20,627 nucleotides of DNA, taken from positions 1 through 20,627 of IMG/VR virus record IMGVR_UViG_3300025030_001289, one strand, 5' to 3'. Under the pieces are notes generated by a model that searched no databases, was not told the origin of the DNA, and saw nothing but the letters and a program-made list of their open reading frames with translations. The DNA comes from a virus. Below are positions 14,326-20,627 of this stretch, in pieces; the stretch's first letter is position 1; each line of letters opens with the position of its first letter. The translations under genes and the position numbers were made by a program.

Positions 14326-15911
14326 GCGTAGCACCGACAAAGACCCTCAAGGAGATTATTGCCGAGGAGTATAAAAAATCGGCAGCGGACCCAATTCATT
14401 TCATGCGGCGTTACGGATTAATCCAACATCCACAGCGTGGTAAGGTTCTTTTTAATTTATATCCGTTTCAAGCAAAAGTACTTACCGAATTTCAACAGCA
14501 TCGATTTAATATAGTCCTAAAATCACGTCAGCTTGGTATCTCAACATTGTGCGCTGCATATGCTTTGTGGTGCATGACATTTAAAAGTGATTTTAATGTA
14601 CTTGTCATTGCAACAAAACAAGATGTAGCAAAAAACATAGTTACCAAAGTAAAAGTAATGCAAGAAGGATTGCCATCATGGTTAAAAGTAAATGAAGTTG
14701 AATTTAATAAATTAGGAGTACGATTAAAAAACGGATCTCAAATCAAAGCAGTATCCGCAACATCAGATGCAGGACGGAGTGATGCAATTTCGTTGCTCAT
14801 AATCGACGAAGCTGCGTGGATCGACGGAATCGAAGATATTTGGACAGCGTCACAATCGACTTTATCAACCGGTGGAAAGGCTATTATATTAAGCACTCCG
14901 GCAGGAGTTGGTAATTTTTTTCACAAAACATGGCAAAAAGCAGAATATGGTGGAGAGTGGAATCCAATTAAATTAAAATGGGATCTCCACCCTGAAAGAA
15001 CTATCAAATGGCGTGAAGAACAAGATGCATTACTCGGCCCGCGGCTAGCCGCCCAGGAATCTGATTGTGATTTTTTAACATCAGGAAATAGTTTTATATC
15101 ACAAGATATATTAAAATGGTATTCCGAAACATACGTGCAAGAGCCAACTGAAAAAAGAGGAATAACATCAGATTATTGGGTATGGGAAGGCCCAGATTAT
15201 AATAAATCATACATGGTTATTGCAGACGTTGCCCGTGGCGACGGTAAAGATTTTAGTGCCTGTCATGTAATTGAAATTGAAGGACTGCGGCAAGTGGCAG
15301 AATATAAAGGGTTAATTGGTACAAAAGAATACGGCAACATGCTTGTCAGTATAGCAACAGAATACAATGATGCTTTACTTATAATAGAAAATGCAAACAT
15401 TGGTTGGGCGGTCATTCAACAGGCCATTGACCGTACCTATCGAAATTTATATTACACTTACAAAGATGACGCTTACCAAGATCCCGAAGTTTATTATAGA
15501 AAGGGGTATGATTTAAAAGACAAATCTCAAATGGTTCCAGGATTTACCACATCGTCTAAAACCAGACCATTGGTATTATCTACATTGGATATGCTCATGC
15601 GCGAAAAATCACCAATCATCCGAAGCAAACGGTTAATAGACGAATTAAGTGTATTTATATGGAATGGACAAAGACCTGAAGCACAACATGGTTACAATGA
15701 TGACTTGGTTATGTCATGGGCGATTGGACTAAGGGTACGTGACACAGCAATAAAATTAAGAACTCAAGGTATAGAACTCTCCCGCGCAGCTGTTTCAAAC
15801 GTATCACGGCAAACCGGTGTCTATACAAATAAAACAGCCGACCAAAGCAAAAAATTTGGATGGACGCAACCAACTCGCGACGGAGATTCCGACCTAAAAT
15901 GGTTGTTATAA
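14322..15911 (+). CDS. Large terminase subunit, T4 gp17-like
   Basis: The 529-residue packaging motor has both expected domains. In the ATPase, KSRQLGIST (K67-T75) occupies the Walker A position but lacks the usual lysine before Ser/Thr (T4 has SRQLGKT). Walker B is LLIIDEAAW (D162, E163) and LSTPAGVGNFF is the coupling motif. In the RNase H-like nuclease, D302 (IADVARGDGKD), E356 (IIENANIG) and D460/D461 (GYNDDLVMSW) form the acidic site. It cuts concatemeric DNA and pumps it into the prohead through the portal encoded next door. The gene overlaps the upstream one as ATGA and carries no intein, unlike its neighbours. Confidence 0.96.
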   Translation: MSVAPTKTLKEIIAEEYKKSAADPIHFMRRYGLIQHPQRGKVLFNLYPFQAKVLTEFQQHRFNIVLKSRQLGISTLCAAYALWCMTFKSDFNVLVIATKQDVAKNIVTKVKVMQEGLPSWLKVNEVEFNKLGVRLKNGSQIKAVSATSDAGRSDAISLLIIDEAAWIDGIEDIWTASQSTLSTGGKAIILSTPAGVGNFFHKTWQKAEYGGEWNPIKLKWDLHPERTIKWREEQDALLGPRLAAQESDCDFLTSGNSFISQDILKWYSETYVQEPTEKRGITSDYWVWEGPDYNKSYMVIADVARGDGKDFSACHVIEIEGLRQVAEYKGLIGTKEYGNMLVSIATEYNDALLIIENANIGWAVIQQAIDRTYRNLYYTYKDDAYQDPEVYYRKGYDLKDKSQMVPGFTTSSKTRPLVLSTLDMLMREKSPIIRSKRLIDELSVFIWNGQRPEAQHGYNDDLVMSWAIGLRVRDTAIKLRTQGIELSRAAVSNVSRQTGVYTNKTADQSKKFGWTQPTRDGDSDLKWLL

Positions 15912-15940
15912 TCGGTGAAAATTCAAAATTTTGATATTTA

Positions 15941-15950
15941 TTATAAATTA
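15941..15950 (+). promoter_or_regulatory. Possible late promoter before the portal gene
   Basis: TTATAAATTA lies seven bases before the portal ATG at 15958 and resembles the T4 late promoter TATAAATA. A 12-base palindrome, TCAAAATTTTGA, lies just upstream at 15923-15934. No Shine-Dalgarno site is visible. Inference only. Confidence 0.35.
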
Positions 15951-15957
15951 ATATAGC

Positions 15958-18900
15958 ATGGCAGATACATCATTCTTTGCAAGGCTTGCTCGCCTTTTTT
16001 CGACCAACGTCATTGTCCGACGTATTGGTAAAAATCGTTTAAAAGTAGTTGACACTTCCCGTCTTCAATCCACCGGAAATGTCGATAATACAAGGTATGT
16101 CGACAGATATTCCCGCATGCATGGTTCTAATTCCAATGCAACTGCAATCAATCAAAACTACAATTATCAAAGCTCGCGCATACAATTATTCGGTGATTTT
16201 GAATGTCTTGCCGGTGAAACAAAAATTCCACTTCCAGATGGATCTCACCCTACAATAGCAGAACTTGCATTGAAATATCCAGGGAACTCGTCTAAATTCT
16301 ATGTGTTTTCATATGATCATGAAAACGATTGTATTAAATTAGGAGAAGCCCATTCAGTAAGAAAAACCAAAACTGAAATGACATATAAAGTTACATTTGA
16401 TAATGGCGAATATTTAATTGCAACAGACAATCATCCGTTTTTAATGCGAACCGGTAAATATACTCCGGTTCAGGAGTTAAAGGTCGGCGATTCTTTAATG
16501 CCTTTCTACAGAAAGAATTTTTATTCCGAAAAATACAATTTTGTTTATAATTTTTCAAAAAAATGGCAGTCTGAACATAAAATTGTTGCGGAACAATTTC
16601 ATAGAGAAATGCTTCCTGGGGAAGTAGTACATCATAAAGATTTTCAAAAATATAATAATTTACCTGATAATTTGCAAATTATGTCTGATCATGATCATCG
16701 GCACTATCATAGTGTTATCATGAATAAAAATCATAAATGGTCACCGGAAAATAGAGAACGGCAAATAGCAGCACAAACAGCCGGTAACAAAAGATTTAGG
16801 GAAGAAAATCCTGTTCGATATGCCCAAATTTGTAAAGAACAAAGTCGGATGATGAAAGAAAAAAACCCAAATTTTACCCATCCAATTACAGAAGAATCAC
16901 GAGTTAAAAAATCAAACTCTTTAAAGAAATTTTATAAAACTCATCCAAATTATAATGCAAACGAAAATAATGGTAATTGGAAGAATGGATTAACTTATCA
17001 AATAATCGAAAATACTGCTATTGAATTGTATAAAACTACCGGAAAAATTACAAAAGCACAAATAAAAAATAAATTAAAAGGAATAGGGCAAGGAATTGAA
17101 CCTCGAATAAAACAAGCCGGATTTAATAGTTATGTTGATTTTAAAAATCATATTAAAAATACATTAAATCATAAAATCACTTCTATAGAGCCATATGAAG
17201 TTTTAGATGTATATGACATGACAGTTGACAAATATAATAATTTTGCAACCGAAAATGTTTTTGTTCATAATAGTATGGATACCGATGCCCTTATCAGTTC
17301 TGTCCTCGACATTTGCTCAGATGAATCAACACTGAAGAACTCCTATGATGAAGTATTGGCAATTAAATCTTCCAATGAAAATGTAAGAAAAATCCTATAC
17401 AATTTATTTTATGATATTCTAAATATTGAATTTAACTTATGGCCATGGATACGAAATATGTGTGTAGACGAGAATACTATAATTCCATTGTTAGATGGAA
17501 GATCTTTAACTATAAAGGACCTAAGCAATGAAATGAAATTAAACCCTAGCAAAACATATTGGGTGTATTCAAACCACGAACAAACGCAACGAACCGTACC
17601 AGGTAAAATAAAATGGTGTGGTATAACACAAAAAAATGCCAAGATAGTACGTGTTAGATTAGATGATAATACATATATCGATACCACTCCTGACCATAAG
17701 TTTTTACTGAGAAATGGAAGCAAAAAGGAAGCGCAAGAATTAACATCTGGGGATAGTTTGATGCCGTTATATACTAAATTAACCACTAAAACTAATCGCA
17801 ACAAGGAAGGTTATGAAAAAGTTTATAACCCAGCATCTAACAGGTATAATGTAACGCATCGATTGGTTGCGTATGAATGTGGAATAAGTAATGTCAAAGA
17901 AGAACGAAAAACCGGGCAAATTTATCATACACATCATGTAAATTTTGATAAAAAGAATAATTTACCTGAGAACTTAAGAAGGATGACTGCAAGTGATCAT
18001 GCAATATTGCATTCTACTGGCTCGAAAATTTTTGCAAGACCTGATATTGTTAAAAAACGGATGGTAGGTATAGATAAATGGCTACGATCAGAAAAACATA
18101 GTAAAATGGTATCCGGAAGACAGAAAGGCATTTATCCAAAACATTTTCAGGAATATAATAACAGTATGTTGCATAAAGAGCATGATAAAATTAAATCTGA
18201 TCTAATAAAGGAATATTGGAAGAATGGTAGATTAAAGCCTCGACCAAAATTAATTTTAGATGAACGCTGTTTAAGTATTATCACCAAAACCGTTAAAAAT
18301 CATTCGGCTTATATAGGTTTAGAAACCCTAGCTAATATTTTAAAACTCGATGATAATTTTTCAAAATATTTCCAGGAAGCAAATAAATCACATAAATATA
18401 ATGTATTAAAATCAATTAATCTCGCAACATTAAAGGTCATGATAAAGAGGGATACTGGTATGTATTATTGTGACTTTTTAATGTCAATACTCCCCACACT
18501 TGTGACGGACCCTAAATTTAAACGTGCCAAATCAATAACTGATCTTTCAAAGAAAATAATAAATCATAAAGTAACATCAATCGAATTTCTAGACACTACA
18601 TCTGATGTTTATTGTATGGAAGTTGTTGGCCCAAATAATGAAGAAGATCGACATAACTTTGCAGTGTGTAGTAAAAATTCAGACGGTTCGTATAGCAGGA
18701 ATGGCGTGTTTGTTTCGAATTGCAAGTACGGCGATCATTATCTTTGGCTTCACATTCAAGAAGGAGTTGGTATTGTAAATGTACTACCAATATCGGCATA
18801 TGAAATGGTCAGAGAAGAAGGAATGGACCCAAAAAACCCATATGAAGTTAAATTTTATCGTCAAGGTATTATGGGACAAAAGGAGTCACTTAAAAATTAT

Positions 18901-20627
18901 GAAGTGGCCCACTTCAGATTACTTTCTGACAGTAATTTCTTGCCATACGGTAAAAGTTATATTGAAGGAGCACGAAAAACATGGAAGCAACTTGTTTTAT
19001 TAGAAGACGCCATGCTTATTCACAGAATAATGCGCGCGCCAGAAAAAAGAGTATTTAAAGTTGATGTTGGTAATATTCCACCAAACGAAGTTGACCAACA
19101 TATGAAAAATATTATTGACGGAACCAAGAAAATACCGTTTGTTGATGAAACAACCGGAGAATACAACCTCAAATATAATATGCAAAATATTACAGAGGAC
19201 TGGTTTTTACCAACCCGTGGCACCCAAACTACAACGGATATCACTACCCTTCCTGGATTACAATATCAAGCAATTGACGATGTCACTTATCTTAAAGATA
19301 AAATGCTTGCCGCATTAAAAGTACCTAAGGCGTTCTTAGGAATGGAAGAAAAAATGGAATGTATTTCACCTGATACATTAATACCACTACTTTCAGGTGA
19401 AACCAAATCGGTTTCTCAATTAATTGATGATTATGAGCATAATATTAAAAATTATGTATATTCTATAGACGAAGCTTCATATGAAATAGTGCCCGGTGAA
19501 ATAACATGGGCCGGAATTACAAGGAAAAATGCAACCATTGTACGAGTTCATTTAGACAATAAAAAATATATTGACTGTACTCCTGATCATAAGTTTTTAA
19601 CTCGTAATGGGAAGTGGGTAGAAGCACAAAGTCTGACCATTGGTCAATCATTAATGCCATTATACACACGACCCTCGACAAATAAAAAAATATCAAATTA
19701 CACTGAAGTATATCATCCAGGAAGCGGAAGGTGGGAAATGGTTCACCGTTTAGTTGCTAATTATTATAATATAAAGCAGAAAGGTAAAGTAATTCATCAC
19801 ATAGATATGAATAAATGGAATAATGTACCAAATAATTTGGATAGTTCTATGACGTTCATGGAACATCGGTTTCATCATGTAGAATTAGCTAAATTAGGTA
19901 ATGTATCAAAAGCAATGCAAATATACAGAGCATCTGACCAATGTAAACATAATGCATCTGTAAACGGGCGTAAAGGTGGAATTAAGTCAGGAAAAAAATT
20001 AGGCGAATGGGTTCAAAAACATGGTCCATGGAATAAAGGAAAACACACATCAATAGCACCTCCAAATAAAGGGCAACGTACTTTACCGTATTACGAATGC
20101 CCAACGTGTAAAACTTCAAATTACAATAAACATTTTTGTAATAAACAATGTGAGGCAAAATATAAAATTGGTAATACATATAATTGTAAATATACCAATA
20201 TTACATTTGATACTCTAACCGCTGCAGCTGCAGTAAGTAAATCTTTTAGAGAATTAAGTAGTGAATTACAGACCACTCGAAATACATTATTTCGCATTTT
20301 TAATAAGTTTGACATTAACGAAAATAATATATTCCAATTTATTAAAAAATATATGCCATTGGCATTAAAAAACAGGGGCTTCATCAATAATTTTTCTGGT
20401 GAATATAAAAACCATATAGTAAATGCTATTGAAATTCTCGAAAATAAAATTGATACGTGTGATATTCGGGTATTGAAATATCATAACTTCGCAACTGACG
20501 CAGGTGTTATCATTCATAATTCTGGTAAGGCAACACTCGCAGCCCAAGACATTCGTTTTGCCCGTACAATTGAACGTATCCAACGAATTGTCTGTTCGGA
20601 ACTTACCAAGATTGCAGTAGTACATTT
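15958..20627 (+). CDS. Portal protein, T4 gp20-like, carrying three inteins; 3' end outside the window
   Basis: One frame stays open from ATG 15958 to the window end (1556 codons). Removing three inteins leaves exteins 15958-16203 (82 residues), 17272-17460 (63), 18721-19359 (213) and 20521 onward (35 and continuing). The joined exteins read as a gp20-like portal: LFGDFE + SMDTDALISSVLDICSDEST, LWPWIRNM + CKYGDHYLWLHI, and AFLGMEEKME + SGKATLAAQDIRFARTIERI, with the family's LKVPKAFLGMEE and RTIERIQRIV stretches. The portal is the dodecameric ring at the capsid vertex through which the terminase packages DNA. Three splicing events are needed for a working protein. It lies 46 bases after the terminase; the tail sheath and tube genes that separate gp17 and gp20 in T4 are not between them. 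Confidence 0.93.
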   Translation, partial: MADTSFFARLARLFSTNVIVRRIGKNRLKVVDTSRLQSTGNVDNTRYVDRYSRMHGSNSNATAINQNYNYQSSRIQLFGDFECLAGETKIPLPDGSHPTIAELALKYPGNSSKFYVFSYDHENDCIKLGEAHSVRKTKTEMTYKVTFDNGEYLIATDNHPFLMRTGKYTPVQELKVGDSLMPFYRKNFYSEKYNFVYNFSKKWQSEHKIVAEQFHREMLPGEVVHHKDFQKYNNLPDNLQIMSDHDHRHYHSVIMNKNHKWSPENRERQIAAQTAGNKRFREENPVRYAQICKEQSRMMKEKNPNFTHPITEESRVKKSNSLKKFYKTHPNYNANENNGNWKNGLTYQIIENTAIELYKTTGKITKAQIKNKLKGIGQGIEPRIKQAGFNSYVDFKNHIKNTLNHKITSIEPYEVLDVYDMTVDKYNNFATENVFVHNSMDTDALISSVLDICSDESTLKNSYDEVLAIKSSNENVRKILYNLFYDILNIEFNLWPWIRNMCVDENTIIPLLDGRSLTIKDLSNEMKLNPSKTYWVYSNHEQTQRTVPGKIKWCGITQKNAKIVRVRLDDNTYIDTTPDHKFLLRNGSKKEAQELTSGDSLMPLYTKLTTKTNRNKEGYEKVYNPASNRYNVTHRLVAYECGISNVKEERKTGQIYHTHHVNFDKKNNLPENLRRMTASDHAILHSTGSKIFARPDIVKKRMVGIDKWLRSEKHSKMVSGRQKGIYPKHFQEYNNSMLHKEHDKIKSDLIKEYWKNGRLKPRPKLILDERCLSIITKTVKNHSAYIGLETLANILKLDDNFSKYFQEANKSHKYNVLKSINLATLKVMIKRDTGMYYCDFLMSILPTLVTDPKFKRAKSITDLSKKIINHKVTSIEFLDTTSDVYCMEVVGPNNEEDRHNFAVCSKNSDGSYSRNGVFVSNCKYGDHYLWLHIQEGVGIVNVLPISAYEMVREEGMDPKNPYEVKFYRQGIMGQKESLKNYEVAHFRLLSDSNFLPYGKSYIEGARKTWKQLVLLEDAMLIHRIMRAPEKRVFKVDVGNIPPNEVDQHMKNIIDGTKKIPFVDETTGEYNLKYNMQNITEDWFLPTRGTQTTTDITTLPGLQYQAIDDVTYLKDKMLAALKVPKAFLGMEEKMECISPDTLIPLLSGETKSVSQLIDDYEHNIKNYVYSIDEASYEIVPGEITWAGITRKNATIVRVHLDNKKYIDCTPDHKFLTRNGKWVEAQSLTIGQSLMPLYTRPSTNKKISNYTEVYHPGSGRWEMVHRLVANYYNIKQKGKVIHHIDMNKWNNVPNNLDSSMTFMEHRFHHVELAKLGNVSKAMQIYRASDQCKHNASVNGRKGGIKSGKKLGEWVQKHGPWNKGKHTSIAPPNKGQRTLPYYECPTCKTSNYNKHFCNKQCEAKYKIGNTYNCKYTNITFDTLTAAAAVSKSFRELSSELQTTRNTLFRIFNKFDINENNIFQFIKKYMPLALKNRGFINNFSGEYKNHIVNAIEILENKIDTCDIRVLKYHNFATDAGVIIHNSGKATLAAQDIRFARTIERIQRIVCSELTKIAVVH
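16204..17271 (+). other. Portal intein 1 (356 residues) with HNH homing endonuclease
   Basis: Cys1 begins CLAGETKIPLPDG (block A); ATDNHPFLMR is block B and VLDVYDMTVDKYNNFAT is block F. NVFVHN followed by Ser is block G. The inserted endonuclease region has SEHKIVAEQF, then VVHHKDFQKYNNLPDNLQIM with H143/H144 and a later H-x-x-x-H, an HNH/beta-beta-alpha metal site. DNA-binding segments follow (ESRVKKSNSLKKFY, NNGNWKNG). All splicing residues look intact. The DNA is more AT-rich than the exteins. Confidence 0.93.
17461..18720 (+). other. Portal intein 2 (420 residues) with HNH homing endonuclease and Ser-Asn C-terminus
   Basis: Block A is CVDENTIIPLLDG and block B TTPDHKFLLRNG. Block F is DVYCMEVVGPNNEEDRHNFAV and block G NGVFVSN before Cys. 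The penultimate residue is Ser instead of His. The HNH region reads HRLVAYECG, then HHVNFDKKNNLPENLRRM (H158/H159) and SDHAILHS. It inserts between RNM and CKYGDHYL. It shares long stretches with intein 3 (IPLL-G, TPDHKFL-RNG, SLMPLYT, NNLPENL/NNVPNNL). Activity is likely but the Ser-Asn ending is unusual. Confidence 0.92.
19360..20520 (+). other. Portal intein 3 (387 residues) with HNH homing endonuclease
   Basis: Block A is CISPDTLIPLLSG and block B CTPDHKFLTRNG. The ending IRVLKYHNFATDAGVIIHN before Ser gives blocks F and G. The endonuclease region has MVHRLVANYY and VIHHIDMNKWNNVPNNLDSS (H146/H147), then EHRFHHVE. It has a NUMOD3-like segment (GPWNKGKHTSIAPPNKGQRT) and a small cysteine cluster (CPTC, then CNKQC) not seen in intein 2. 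It inserts after EEKME, close to the conserved portal arginine-rich helix. Confidence 0.93.

Noticed and set aside
15923-15934. Palindrome TCAAAATTTTGA as a terminator after the terminase gene
   Set aside because: It is all but two base pairs A/T at its arms, has no loop and no following T-run, so a terminator cannot be supported.
16049-16258. Short + strand ORF inside the start of the portal gene
   Set aside because: It is out of frame with the portal reading frame, which is supported by gp20-like exteins and intein motifs on both sides.
1-20627. tRNA genes
   Set aside because: The intergenic gaps are at most about 50 bases, too short for a tRNA, and no cloverleaf was noticed elsewhere.

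Overview
The window is a stretch of AT-rich double-stranded DNA phage genome of the T4-like (myovirus) kind, with every supported gene on the + strand. The hallmark genes are the recombination endonuclease/SbcC-Rad50 homologue (T4 gp46-like), a large virion surface/fibre protein, a T4 gp17-like large terminase and a T4 gp20-like portal protein. The low GC content, mostly weak Shine-Dalgarno sites and a signal peptide ending in LPA/QN point to a Bacteroidota-type host, but this is inference. Overlapping stop/start codons and short gaps show tight packing.

The outstanding feature is the density of inteins: five in about 20 kb, of two architectures. Two genes are 'fractured': the host gene is cut inside an intein, and a free-standing homing endonuclease gene sits between the halves. 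The gp46-like gene has its C-intein and C-extein at 1363-3654, preceded by a nuclease gene at 102-1385. Its N-half must lie mostly upstream, and the last 24 codons of the CDS ending at 77 may be the tail of the N-intein. The second case is complete: a cytidylyltransferase/ligase-like protein is split into an N-half with N-intein (7929-10013), a nuclease gene (10019-10783) and a C-half beginning with a 35-residue C-intein (10764-11978). In both, the C-half start codon lies inside the 3' end of the nuclease gene. Both inteins interrupt catalytic nucleotide-binding motifs: the Walker A motif of the gp46-like protein, and a KxDG adenylation motif directly after the reactive lysine.

The portal gene (15958 to beyond the window end) stays in one frame and carries three complete cis-splicing inteins (16204-17271, 17461-18720, 19360-20520), each with an HNH-type homing endonuclease region. 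Inteins 2 and 3 are clearly related to each other although they sit at different extein sites. Intein 2 ends in Ser-Asn rather than His-Asn.

Layout: 1-77 end of an upstream CDS; 102-1385 homing endonuclease; 1363-3654 gp46-like C-half; 3703-7899 1398-residue virion protein with 14-residue coiled-coil repeats and a C1q/TNF-like C-terminus; 7929-11978 split nucleotidyltransferase/ligase with its endonuclease; 12021-14325 six small genes (zinc ribbon, small membrane protein, helical protein with a possible ATA start, KOW-like/coiled-coil protein, and two membrane-anchored proteins with spanin-like topology); 14322-15911 large terminase; 15958-end portal. A shared 12-mer, TTATACTTATAT, precedes two gene starts and may be the late promoter. 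To make a virion this phage would need two trans-splicing and three cis-splicing events, if all five inteins are active.
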